DNA from: Agelas oroides
Taxonomy: Eukaryota > Porifera > Demospongiae > Agelasida > Agelasidae
DNA length: 64,000 nt
Assembly (NCBI GenBank): GCA_949130485.1
Contig: OX422194.1
Coordinates: 4,972,699-5,036,698 of the forward strand
Direction of reading: 5' to 3'
The notes beneath the pieces are model-generated. The model saw only the letters and a list, made by a program, of their open reading frames with translations. It was not told where the DNA came from and searched no databases. This document shows positions 1 to 11,315 of the stretch, one piece after another. The translations under genes and the position numbers were made by a program. Position 1 is the first letter of the stretch; each line of letters starts with the position of its first letter.

Positions 1-2657
1 CTTATATTGGAGCTCAAGGTAGAGTAAATTTGGAAGTACATATTACAGGCAGTTTGCATTATGCATGCATCATTTTGGTACAGGTCCCATAGCTAACACA
101 GTCAGTGATTTCTGGCGGATGATTTGGGAGTATAGGCTGCCAACTGTTGTCATGCTAACCAGATGCTTTGAAGGGAAAGTAAGCACAGAGAAAAAATTTC
201 ACACTGGAGGAAAAGAAAACACTAGTACTGTCATAAAATTTCCTCCAACTGACTTAGAAAAAATGTGAGCAGTACTGGCCAAATGAAGTGGATGGCACGG
301 TGAACCCTGGCTGCAACCTCTCTGTCACAATGACCTCATTCCAGCCTTTTGCCGAGTATGTCATTAGGAAACTGCTGGTCAAAGATGTAAGTGGCACAGG
401 ATAGTGGCTTTGGTGCTGCATAAGTACAGCTTTAGCTGCTCTCCTCTGTAGATTTCCAACCCAGGTGAAAATTCATTGGAAGCGACCCAGTTACAGTACC
501 AGGCATGGCCGGACCATGGAGTACCCACCAATGCCATGTCTATTGTGAATTTCATCAAGCAGGTGAATAAGATCCACCCTTCCTCCCACCAGTATCCCCT
601 CTTGGTCCACTGCAGTGCTGGTGTGGGCAGGACTGGCACCTTCATTGTGCTGGATAGCATGATGCAGAGGATCAAGGCTGACGGGAGTATAAACATCTTT
701 GAGTTCCTGATGAAGTTGAGGACCAAACGAATGCAAATGGTGCAGCAAGAGGTATTTGAACTACAAGTTGCCCTAGTTTAATTTATGCTGTTTGTTTTGT
801 TTACATACTAAGTGGGAATTGATGAACTAGGCTGAACGCTTATTTCATCAGTGCCAGTATGTGTTCATCCATGATGCTCTGAATGAGCTGATTACGTGTG
901 GAGAGACGGAGATTGCAGCCGCTAATCTGAGGACTACCATTAACCACCTCTCCACACAAATAGAGGGCAAGGAGATTTCTGGATTTGAGCACCAGTTTCA
1001 GGTGTGGACCTAGGGTTATTCAGCAATGCAGTAGTTTGTGTGTACAAGTGAAGTGCTCATCTTAACAACACAGCTCCTGGAAGAAGTTTCTCACATGATT
1101 GAGGAAGTGGACTATACAGAGGCAAAGGCTTCTTCTAAGAACCGCTATGCTGACAAGCTGCCAAGTGAGCTAAGAAACACATTGCATAGTGGCTCTGGTC
1201 TCACTAAAACTTCATAATGTAGATGATGGGACTCGAGTTAGACTGAATCCAACACAAGTTCAGGGGTCTGACTACATCAATGCCAGCTTTGTCCAAGTAA
1301 GGATCTGTTACACGTTAGTTGGTTGATAGCCTAAATACTATCCCTTTCACTAAAGGTAATCATTTTCTACACAGGGCTACAGGCGGTATGGAGGCTACAT
1401 AGCTACCCAGGGGCCACTTCCATCCACAGTGAATGACTTTTGGCAGATGGTGTGGGAGAATGATAGCAAGTGTATTGTGATGTTATGCAGCCTGCAAGAA
1501 GATGGAGTGGTAAGTGATGCAGCATAGATACAAACTTGTTTACTTCAGTTTAGTCATCACTTTAGGACATGTGTCATTGCTACTGGCCTGGGAGGAAGGG
1601 AGAGAGTACCACTTATGGTGAACTTAGTGTCACTCTAGTGTCTGAGGAGAAGTGTGAAGATAGCATCATCAGGAAGCTTGAAGTCTCTGAGACTCCACCA
1701 CAGACTACAATACCAACTGTGAGACTTGAGGTCTACATAGTACAGAATAAAGCTAAGTATTATGATGTTTCTAATTTAGGCACATGCCAGAGCTCCCTTC
1801 ACTGTGACCCACTTCCAGTTTCTATGTTGGCCTGATTGTGGCCAGCCTCCTACCTCTTCCTCCCTGCTGGTGCTGATGGACAATGTCACAAAGGTGCAGA
1901 TGAGCACAGGAAACAAGGCCATTACTGTAATGTGCAAGTAAGTGTTATGGTGGTCCCACTTAACTTCATACTGTTCACAAGCCGTATGTTACATGTAGTT
2001 GCTATTTGAATAGTTGTAGCTTATAATCGCTAGTAGCCTAGCTAGGATAGTAGGAACTGTGGGCTGGGTACCTTGTTGTGTTTCATATGCAACAAAATTG
2101 GGCCTAATAAAAATGGCTACTTGGTGTTTTAGTGCACTGTCTTATAAATTGTGACATCTGTCTGCAGTCACACAACCGTCATGGCTTTCCCCTAGTTTAA
2201 TAACTTAGCTTCAAATTGTGATGTGGTGCTTGTCTGTGCAATAAGAACAAGGCCACTGCACTGTCCAATATGATGTAACCAGTCGTAACAGGTACCTGTG
2301 TCACACTTAACTTACACATTTTTTCACGCACATGATGTTTTCTCTATCCTCACTTTTTGACACTTACTCAGTGATGGTGTTGGTCGCACTGGGACCTTCA
2401 TCTGTATCTATACTCAGCTGGAGAAACTGAAAACTGAGGGTGAAGTGGACATCTTTCAGTCCATCAAGTCAGCACGCATACATCGTGCTGGACTCGTCCA
2501 GAGTGTGGTATGAGCATGCTCATGCAGTCAGTATCAGTTTCCAGTTGATGAAACCGTTTACCTTTTTCTACAGGAGCAGTACATATTGTGTCATATTGTG
2601 CTTGCTGATTTTGTGGACAGCTTCGAAACTTATGCCAACTTTAAGGAAGTAATGTGA
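1..2657 (+). CDS. Receptor-type protein tyrosine phosphatase A1, 3' part (rest of D1 and all of D2)
   Basis: The window opens inside a D1 exon. Exons by splice-site and phase match: 1-18, 84-178, 258-386, 452-751, 852-1001, 1074-1164, 1223-1296, 1375-1509, 1566-1718, 1780-1937, 2372-2507, 2574-2657 (stop TGA 2655-2657). D1 shows KKCEQYWP, the WPD loop (QAWPDHGVP) and the catalytic P-loop [11 protein letters not shown], so it should hydrolyse phosphotyrosine on the cytosolic side of the plasma membrane. D2 keeps a WPD motif and a CX5R motif (CNDGVGRTG, assembled across the intron at 1938-2371), but its P-loop His is Met and the phosphotyrosine-loop Tyr is Asn, so D2 is probably weak or regulatory. 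Compared with A2 and A3, three codons are missing before KNRY (exon 1074-1164 is 9 nt shorter). No stop or frameshift is seen in the part present. The 5' half lies outside the window. Confidence 0.9.
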
Positions 2658-3562
2658 TGCATCCTTTTTGTATGATTTGATGGATCCCTGTGTTCCACAT
2701 TTATTTTTACAATAACAAGTTGCATCTGAGACTCAGTACAGGAATACCCTGCATGATAGGTAGAATGTAGTTGCGTAGAACTGAGAGTTCACTTGACGGG
2801 GATTCAATTATAGACGTGAATTTAATATGCTCACTAGCTAGCCTTGTTCTCAGGCTGGCTCCCAGCTGGAGCTAAAGACATAGTAACACTAGGGCTCAAG
2901 AATGAGGTGTTGGCAGGTTGTAGGTGTAGAAAGGTTTGCTAGGGTCCTTGCTAGAGCAAAATCTGGTGCTATAGGGGATAATTAAGAGTACAAAATTGAT
3001 GTTTTAGCAAAACATTGATTTTGCTGACTTGATATAGATCTAATTATGTAACTTAGTAATAGTCAATTTTTCTCGATAACAGGTCTGATATCAGATGTGT
3101 GTGTCAGAATCAAATTCTGGCCTTTCTCCGCTTGGTGGCAAGTAGCTATTACCAAGCCTTGTGGGAGATGAGATTAAACATTAGGAGAAAGTGCACTGAC
3201 AGTGCTAGAGCTTTTACCCTTTAAACCCCATAGGGCAGTTTTGGTTACATACTACTGCACCTTACACACAGCTTCTGTGTCAGCAGAAAGGGTGGGACAG
3301 GTGGAAGTGGGTGAGGCAACTCACTGTGTGCTGTGCACATGTAGGCTTAGCTGTAAAAGTGCCATGATTGACACCGCCTGGGCCAACTCTCACCCTGGCT
3401 GCATGTAGCTATGGACTGGCTTAGAAAATGCTACTCTCACCTTTAGGGTGTTCAGCAGGACGGCTTCTTGGGTTCTGAGTGGGTGTTTGCCAACCGAGAA
3501 TGCTGACTATTGCATACTCTAAATGCATAGAATTCTTGCCTCATGTTGGAATAAAGAGAGAC

Positions 3563-3676
3563 TAGACATTTTGAGGCGAAAATAGAAAGTGAAAAGCACA
3601 AGCCAGGTGTCCTGGGTTCGAATCCCGGTGACTGCCAGTCTTTTCACTTTTCTCTATTTTCACCTCAAAACATCTA
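3563..3676. repeat. Short inverted-repeat element with tRNA 3'-half
   Basis: Arms of about 30 nt (3563-3596 and 3640-3676) are near-perfect reverse complements. The loop carries a B-box-like GGTTCGAATCC at 3615-3625 within a T-arm and acceptor-like stretch. No A box or 5' tRNA half is present, so it is not a tRNA gene. The same element is at 27968-28098. At about 60630-60667 only the left arm remains. Confidence 0.6.
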
Positions 3677-4800
3677 TTGCATGCTCATTAATGAGTGGGC
3701 ATGGTTAAGGTCACGAGTCTGCTTGAAAGTGCTCTTGGATTCAGTTTATGAGTCAGAGCTCAGAGGTATGGTGCATTAAAGGCATGTGTATGGTAAAAGT
3801 AGTCTCAAGTGAAAAAATTTAGGTGTTAAAGGGTTTCAACTTATTTAACATAAAATATGTAATTCACATTTTGGGGTGTAGTGTATTCTAGACAGCAGTG
3901 ATGTGAGAGAATGCATGGCTGGTCGCTCTGACTGTGGTTGTCTACTGAAACAGGATGAGGTGAGGAATGTAATGTAGCTACTAGCTATGTATGAACTAAG
4001 GTTCCACTTTGTTTTCTGAAATCCAACAGATACATAAGCTAGACTAAGTGTGTAATGTCCACAATGACGGCCAAAAATAGCTAATGGCAATCATTAGTTA
4101 CTATAAGACCACTTTAGGTATTGGCACACTGACCATGCCGATACAGAATGTATATAAGCAGATGACAAATAATTGGGAATTGAACATTAACTGGGATTCT
4201 TTCACCTATGGGTAGGCAAGTCCGAAAGCAATTTTGAATCTGTAAGGTTAATGTGGTGGTGGAATCCTACACTGCAACAATTACAATGTAGGCATACTCA
4301 AATGCTCTCTGTCCATCAAGGAGTACATGCAATAGATAAGCCAATATTCACATAAATGGCATTACTATAGTGATTATGCAACACATATTTTACTAATGGC
4401 CCTAGTAATCACAGTAGTATCCTACCCTGACAGTTGCCTTGCATAGGTTTATTGTTTACTGTATGTTGATTACATGGTTGTCAGCATAGGAAATACCAGC
4501 AAGAAGTATAAGTGGAATGAAGTGGTGGGTAGGTTGGCACTAAATATACTTTTGGGCATAAATAATCATTGTGGGATTATGTGCACAAATGGAATAAACA
4601 TTACATTAGTCAGGTGATGGCAAGTCTGCCTTGGTGTAGCTAAACGGTGCATTCTGATGATATAGTGTAGAAACACACCAGACAGATGGAGCACTTTATT
4701 CTGTCAACATTGCAGCACTGCATTGTTGTTGTTGATATATACCTCTCCATATGCATGACTGTTCTGCATGTCTGACCCAATTCACACACTCATCTCTGAA

Positions 4801-4828
4801 ATCATAGCAGCACCCTCAAGTGGACATT
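4801..4828 (+). promoter_or_regulatory. Conserved upstream block shared by A and B genes
   Basis: A block beginning ATCATAGCAGCACCCTCAAG is found upstream of six of the seven regular signal-peptide exons or their loci: here, 16196-16225, 29341-29368, 39799-39826, 49869-49898 and 61384-61411. It lies 0.7-1.6 kb before the start codons and is kept between A and B types, although surrounding sequence has drifted. Regulatory function is inference; it may only mark shared ancestry. Confidence 0.35.
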
Positions 4829-5727
4829 TAAATTGTGAAGGGACACATTTTTTTACTCTACCATATGCAAATAGCAATCTAGATATCTGTTCCTCACATG
4901 TACATTAATGTTGAAAAGAATCAATTTTTTTGTGACTGCTATTTATCTCTGTATTTTATTCACAGTCCTTACTATGGAAGAATGCAGTGCTGAATAAGAA
5001 ATGCTAGCCAATTAACAGAGCAGGTTTTGCCTATAGTACCACATTGAACAGTGTTCACAGGTCAAAGTTTGAGCTGGATTTGGTTGTCTCCTCGGTCCTC
5101 ACTTCCTGTTAACCGGCTTTCAGCCTACTTATGAGAGTTGGTGCATATAACTATAGTGCAAAAAGAACATTGTAGAAGGTATATATGTATTAAATGTGAT
5201 CTAGCTAAATCAGTTTTAGGCAATGTATATTGCAAATTATGAGCCCTGAAAACAGTCTTTTTTTTATTTGCAGATAGAACAGCTGCTAAGTTTAGCCATG
5301 GTCGAAAATCATCAATGACATCGTGAACGCAGAGCTGGAAACGCTCGACAGTCAAATTCTACAAGTCGAAATCAGGCTCGCTATAGCCTCATCTCCAGCT
5401 CTGCCAGCCGTCCAACTATTTGATCGCAGTATGTACTGCAAGCAATCAAAAACGTGACGGTGGGAAGGCTTGGTAACGAGGGTACAGGCTCGCATAAAAT
5501 TCGCTCTTTCGCTTATGCAATGTGCATAAATCAGTGCCTAGTCTCGCAAGCCACACCCTTCGCAGAGAGGAAGGGTCTGGTCACGCTGCAGCTGACGAGT
5601 TGTCCCCGAGGAACGCAAATTATCACGGATAATACACTATACTTACGTAAGTAGCATATCATCCATGGATCTCCACAGAAATTGTTTCAAGTGTTTATGG
5701 ACTACGCATCTTGATTGAAGCTTCAGA

Positions 5728-5818
5728 ATGTCCACAATGAAGTTGCTGTGTGTAATAGTCTTCATCCATATATTGACGGGATGTCAGTGTCAGAAAAGGG
5801 GACGAGGTCAGGCTAGAG
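5728..5818 (+). other. B1 signal-peptide exon with mutated donor
   Basis: ATG at 5728-5730 opens a hydrophobic leader (MSTMKLLCVIVFIHILTG) followed by a Gln/Gly/Arg-rich stretch; the exon is 91 nt and ends in phase 1, matching the phase-1 start of Ig1. The expected GC donor reads GA at 5819-5820, a single C-to-A change relative to 30349-30350 and 63085-63086. The only nearby GT gives phase 2 and a stop in Ig1. Confidence 0.7.
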
Positions 5819-6848
5819 GAAAGTGTGCTGAGTATAGCTAGACGTCTATGCAGACATTCAGTATACCCAGTAGAGGAGCGCCGCGAATCGCCGCGCCTAA
5901 AGGAGCAGCAAACTACCATACATTGTGCGGTTCCGTCTGTTGTCCAATTCTAATTCGCGGCTACTGCCAGCAAGTAGCTAATGTTGCAGTGCATGGGAAG
6001 GATTTTATGATCAATAATGGTAACCTCAAACTTGTTAACAAGTGCGATTTAGTGCGCCTTTTCTGCACTGGAACTCGACACTACATAGACACGCTAGTTG
6101 AGCGCTCTTATACTTGCCATGAGCTCCTACCGGTGTAAGCAGAAGAAAACGCATTGTGCATGTAACAGTTGTCTGATAGCGAAAGACATGAACTTTGAGG
6201 AAGATGGGGCGAAATTGAAAAATATACATTCAGCAAAATTTACCGCGTACGACAACGTTGCCGGCAAAACGGACCCTGCGCATGCAGATCAAGTCTACAA
6301 GCTGGACTGCATGAGGAAACTCAGCAAGTAATGTTAACATGATGAGAATTTCACAGATAAAAGCATCTATAACCAGTGCTATATGAGACAAGAAAAAGAA
6401 ACACACATTAAAACTGTAAAAAGATGTAGGGATGGCACACCAAAAAGTATGCAAACTAAGTAGGGATGATATAAAAGTGAAGGTAAAATACACAAAGCCC
6501 CATTCCTGCCATCTTTCTCACACTAGAGTGCAACTGTAGTGTAAAAGAATGTAGCCTGTATCCCTACATTATGGAATCTCTCTATAGCGGACACCATTGT
6601 GAACTAACATTTTGTCCCTGAGTTGTCCCTAAACCAGGGGCTTCCGGTATATTTTCGGTAGGCGTGGTACTGCGTAATCGGACCGTTGAGTACAACGCGG
6701 CTGCGTTTTTTTTATTATTTTTTTATCAAAAAACAAAATCCAAAATTTAATAATAAGCAAAAAATGAACCAAGTGAAGATACAACTGGAAAAGTCATGGT
6801 GGACAGATAAAAATAATAAGTGACAGGGAAGAGGTTTGTGTTCATGAG

Positions 6849-7484
6849 TTAAACATCAGGTGAAATGTTCGATTCGGCGTTAACGAGGTCGACCGCTGTG
6901 GGAATTCTGATGGCATGTCCGCACGACGATCGAGCTCCTCTGATGGACTGGATAGCAGAACGTAGGAGGGAGAAAGCCAGACTACAGCGCAGCCAGCGCA
7001 GTGTGCTGCTGTAGGGATGATCCCATTTTGAGGCAAGCAAGGAGGCCAATCTTTTGTAGAACGTGCTGGCTTCGTTAGCAAGTCCTCCCGTGGCGGAGAT
7101 CACTAGGGGGGTGAATGAGGCGTGTTCAACTTCTCTAATTCTTTGTTCATATGCACGCTTCTTCATCTGTTCGTGCTTTCTGTAGCAGGACGAGAGTTGA
7201 GTGTGTCTGTTCGACGGGGCATGGGGGTTGAACACCCTAACATCAAAGAAGGTTCTCTCAAAGGTCCCACCCCAGAATCCACTTGCTGCTATGTCTAGCC
7301 GAGCACCGTCTTGACGGTTGGCTGAGGCACCCGTCAGGGTTTCGTTTGACACAGGCTGTAATCCTGGCTCAATACACACGTCGTGGCACACCTCAGTGAG
7401 TAGAGTGGCCGTCAGGTTGCGAATCTCATCTACGTTTTCAGAGCTTTCCCTTGCTGTACGCTGGTGGGGAGGGCCAAGCAGTGG
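6849..7484 (-). mobile_element. Retroelement polyprotein C-terminal remnant
   Basis: An open frame of 211 codons runs leftwards with no good start of its own. It contains SGFWGGTFERTFFDVRVFNP, then an Arg/Lys-rich segment (YRKHEQMKKRAYEQRIREVE), then a Leu/Arg-rich end. I recognise this as the C-terminal part of reverse-transcriptase-type transposon proteins common in sponges and cnidarians; the DxxxGFW...FDVRV pattern suggests a nuclease-like fold. No reverse transcriptase motifs are in this window, so it is a fragment. The AT-rich stretch at 6700-6790 could be the element's 3' end. A second copy lies at 31437-31979. Confidence 0.6.
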
Positions 7485-7505
7485 CTAGTATTACGAGTTA
7501 CAACG

Positions 7506-7775
7506 CTAGTCTAATGTCAAGTTGTTAACTCCAGCAGTGATAGTGGACAATTTGGTCGATGAGTGTCCACTAAATCGGGGTCTTTCAGTACTGTTAGCGT
7601 ACAATTGGGAACACGAAAACTGTCCTTTATATGGAGTAGCGGGGTGTCCGCTGTTCAGGGATTGCTTAAGTATTGAGGTGAATTGAAGGACAGTGTCGGG
7701 ACTTTCGGAAGTGTCCATTATATCGTGGGTGTCCGCTGTTGAGATGTGTCCGTAAGCTGGGTTCCAATGTAGCAT
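7506..7775. repeat. Repeat with recurring TGTCC motifs
   Basis: The stretch has many TGTCC(A/G)CT-type words and is matched at 32096-32365. Similar words occur at 6570-6630. The style resembles non-coding ends of a DNA transposon, but no clean terminal inverted repeats were found. The 89-codon minus-strand open frame here has no recognisable features and is taken as chance. Confidence 0.35.
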
Positions 7776-7863
7776 TTACTGGGCATGCTTTTGGTGAGCT
7801 TTTGGATTAGCTCCGTCGTCGATTGTGTTTGTAAACACGTACACACACACAGACGATCTTATG

Positions 7864-7920
7864 TAGTCTCGCAGGCCCGACTCACTTCCGCTAGAGAAGT
7901 GGGTCGGGCCTGCGAGACTA
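7864..7920. repeat. 57-bp hairpin element with 9-bp target duplication
   Basis: Arms TAGTCTCGCAGGCCCGAC and its reverse complement close on a short loop. GATCTTATG flanks both sides (7855-7863 and 7921-7929), the mark of transposition. Present at the same site in B2 (about 32454-32510), so insertion predates the B1/B2 duplication. Confidence 0.65.
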
Positions 7921-8572
7921 GATCTTATGCGGGGTCGTCCCCTGTCACCACTGATGCTTCGATGCCTCTCGGCTTAGTATCAATACAAGCGCCGCTGATT
8001 TTCCTAGTACGCGTTCAGCGAAGCTGCAGTTCTTCGTCACAGTCGTCGCGATTGTCGACCTCACACGTAACATCGCGAGAGATGGCGTCGCCACCACCCC
8101 CAATTTTTCCTAGGATTACGTGTTCCACCTTTGACCTCCTCCGGGAAACTTGGCACCCCGTGGGAACTTGCGCGAACGTGGCCAGTAACAGTGACTGATG
8201 TGTTTCTGTTCCCGGACGTAACTAGCTTAGGCTGAGAAGTGTTTGATCAAAAACACTGAGTAGGGGGTGCATGATGTCCTAGGATCTTAGGTATGGGGTA
8301 CCTGAAATACTACCGAGATAGGGGGTGCTGGTTTTCCTGAGGGGAGGCCAATATTCGGAGAAATTGCATGGGGGTGCCAGATTTCAGGGGGGCATATGCA
8401 CGAGACTATTCGAGCAAACGCCCCCTCTCAACTTTTGCTTCAAAGTTGTGTGCAAAGGGGGGGGGGGGTATTTTCAAGAGATTACAGTACAATACCATTG
8501 CTATGTGTAGACATTCCATGTAGCTACACATATTAACTAGGTGGCAAAGGTCCTTTTCTTTTGGTTCCCCAG

Positions 8573-8905
8573 GTGGAGGTGTTGGGTTCTCGCTCAATGG
8601 TACAACATACCAGAACAACAGTCTTGTGACCCTGGAGTACATTGGTGAAGGTGATGCTGCCCTGCTCTGCATGACTGAGTACTCTACTTGTTGCAAACAG
8701 CCTGACAGAGGAAACTGGTTCCTTCCCAACGGAACTAGAGTTCCTAGCAGTGGTCAGCAGTGGGACTTCCACAGAACAAGAGGTAATATGACGGTAAGTC
8801 TGCACAGAAGGAGAGGTGGAGAGGATGGAGTTTACCGCTGTGAGGTACTCGATGCAATGAATATCACCCAGACCATATACATTGGAGTATACACAGCAGA
8901 CACTG
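8573..8905 (+). other. B1 Ig1 exon
   Basis: A 333-nt phase 1-1 exon, flanked by CCCCAG and GTGAGC. It encodes a V-like Ig domain: LLC at the B strand, an extra CC pair, GNWF, and the F-strand motif [10 protein letters not shown]. Several N-glycosylation sequons are present (NNS, NGT, NMT, NIT). Related exons: 19461, 21030, 33142, 43023 and 53217. Confidence 0.88.
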
Positions 8906-9271
8906 GTGAGCAGTACATAAATATACTACAGTGCTTATGTTGCAGATGAGTGATGACAGGAATAGTGGAGTTTGTATCATGGTGCATTCATCATCATCAC
9001 TGGTATGTGCCTTTGAATCTAGGTGAAAATGTTGCTCAGAAGGCAAAGGCCAGTGTTTGCATGCACACTCCACTCACAACCTGGAATATGTGAATGAAGT
9101 CATCAGTTATAACTAAAGGGATTTAAAATACTTTATGCTTGGACTTTGTTATAATTTTATCATCAGTGAAGCATTACTCACATATGCCAGTTGGTTGTGT
9201 TTCTATCTTTCACTCATATCACCATACAGGCATACTCTCATATGCCAATTCATGATATTTTCATCATACAG

Positions 9272-9843
9272 GTTCACCTAACATAACTAGTCTCACTTTC
9301 AATGGATCATCAAACACCCTCACCTGCACCTCCACTGGTGGACCTGCTACCACTGTCACCTGGAGGAGAGATGGTGTTGTGATAACTCCCAATACTACCT
9401 ACCAGCAGACCAAGACAGTAGTGGATCCTGTTGAGAGTACCTAATCAACTGACTAGCTACTCCATTAATTTTATCCACACATTTACTGCAGCCTGACCTT
9501 GTCCGTTTTCTTGGCAACATCCCCTCAAGATATGGATGAAAACTACTACACACATCAACTTCATTGTTGGCATTCTGAAGCTGCAATACGTAATCGTTCA
9601 TCGAGAATATATGGCACGGTACTACTGCAACGGTGTAAGGCAGCTGCGTAGCTCCACCCATCGACTATAAAAATGTAAGCACTCCTCCGGGAAGGAAGTA
9701 CGTCATCAACAGCCCTCCATAGGCTTATGAATGAGATGACCAGACAGTGCTCACCATTGACCCATCAGTGGGTCAGAGTGGCTTTGTGGGGACATACAAC
9801 TGCACAGTGGAGAATGCAAGGGGAAGATCATCAATGACAATAG
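9272..9843 (+). pseudogene. B1 Ig2 exon, split by insertion
   Basis: The exon encodes a second Ig domain (LTCTSTGG, VTWRRDG, then GTYNCTVENARG) and ends in phase 1. The intact B2 copy (33855-34130) is 276 nt. Here 296 nt (9444-9739) interrupt it and the first codon after the left edge is a stop. Both halves otherwise align in frame with B2. Confidence 0.85.
9444..9739 (-). other. Inverted insertion carrying a signal-peptide exon and its upstream DNA
   Basis: Read on the minus strand, this insert holds an ATG at 9573-9571, a leader ([18 protein letters not shown]) and then Gln/Gly-rich codons to 9486, a homologue of the family's signal exon. Upstream it has ATGGGTGGAGCTA, as in A-type promoters, while the bases just before the ATG match the B type. 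It is therefore a third, diverged version. No clear target duplication or terminal inverted repeat is seen. Confidence 0.75.
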
Positions 9844-11315
9844 GTGAGAACTGAAGCCCTCCATCCTGGCATTATGGCCTTGGTATAGTTACCAACATGT
9901 AACAGATTTTATATAAGATGTAATTACAATAAATAGTTAGCTTGTGTAAATGCGACAGAATTTGATGGTATAGGTACACAAATTGGTGCTGGGGCTTTGA
10001 AAAGTTTGTTATGAGGTTAAATGACTTCGGGGAGGAATGAATAATAGTGTTCAAACTCAGTCAGCTGGTGTCTGGAGGATCGTCTGGACTTCTCCCAGAC
10101 ATCCTAGCCTGTTTTGTGATAGCCCACTAGCTATTATAGCAAAGCGACTTGAGACAAGTCATGAAACATATTATGCAAGAGTTCTCAAAGCAAGCCTTAG
10201 GCAGGGAGTGATCCAAGCTGTTCTCTTGTGGGCTGTGGATGGGGAGTTCAAATAAACCAAAGCCTGATGGTGATCAGAAAGGGAACTTCCCTGAAGTCTG
10301 GTATTTTGAATTCAACAACAAAATGCTGGTTGTAATGCCTTACCAGCATACGTGTCCCACCCATTAGCCACAAGTGCCGCCTCACAATCCTATGGCTATA
10401 TACTGACAAAGTGTATGCACACACTCCAGTTCTTTGATCCATGCTGCTGCTAGTGCTGAGTTATTCTTCTTGATTTTCGCACCAGAAGGGTCTGGGAACA
10501 AAACCATAGGCCTACCACCTCCAGTAAATACTTGAGCTGCTTTGCCCAGCAGTATGCATCCCACTGTACTGTCCTGTTTTACAACCCACCACTTGTGTCA
10601 TAGTAGCTACCAAGTGTTGCCGTTTTCATTTCTCCATTTCCTGTTTCCCATTTCTCAATTTCCATGTCCCTTTCCCCCACCTCAGTATTTGTGCCATTTG
10701 TACCTCCTTCCTGAAATGTTTAAATGCGCTGATTTAAAAATTTACGATATATAGTTAATTGGCATGTGCCAATGCCAAGCAGGCAGAGTCTTGTGCCCAG
10801 ATCCACAGGACTAAATCTGGCAAACAAGCAATCAAACAACACACATGCTAGTGTGGGTCCTTTAGCTCACCCAAACTAGAGGTCTCCAAAGAATAGGTAT
10901 TCCACACTGCTTTACTATATGTTGGGAATGCAGACAGTAGTGCTGGTAGTTGCCAGAGAATGGTTGTTGGTATGCTTCTTTTGTCAGTAGGGTGTGTTTG
11001 ACTTGACATGCACCTATCTCTAAATACTTAACTGGTTTGTCATCATCTTTAATAGAGACACTCCTTAGCCATTTGTCACTTAGATACCACAAGGTAAGTT
11101 CCTGACTGAGAATCGCTAGTTGTTATCCTTCCAGTAAAAATATGGATGGTGCATTTCCTCCTCGCTTAATCTTGTTTCACCTACTCAAATTTTGCTTACT
11201 CTTGGTGTTTGACTTACTCATTGATAAATATTTTATAGCATGCAGTTTCATGAACACACCAAAATGAAGAAATAGTACAATCTTGTCATTGGTGTGTGCA
11301 GATATTTCACGTATA

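Larger units (their letters stand above)
2658..5727. other. 3' flank of A1 and upstream region of B1
   Basis: No convincing coding exon is seen. It starts with the A1 3' UTR; an AATAAA lies at 3550-3555, about 900 nt after the stop, and could be the polyadenylation signal. A small inverted-repeat element with a tRNA-like B box follows (3563-3676). The stretch 3.2-5.1 kb is clearly related to 15.1-16.5 kb, the B1-to-A2 interval, so A and B genes share an old upstream region. The same region recurs near 27.1-30.2 kb and 59.7-63.0 kb. Confidence 0.6.

Noticed and set aside
379-726. 115-codon minus-strand frame, repeated at 24807-25154 and 57466-57813
   Set aside because: It lies opposite the exon with the WPD and P-loop motifs; it is a shadow of a conserved coding exon.
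3600-3640. A tRNA gene
   Set aside because: Only a B box and T-arm-like half are present; no A box, anticodon arm or cloverleaf can be drawn.
5848-6138. 96-codon plus-strand frame after the B signal exon, repeated at 30378 and 63114
   Set aside because: Its conservation is explained by recent duplication, the related A-type segment is not open, it has no recognisable domain, and it overlaps the first intron.
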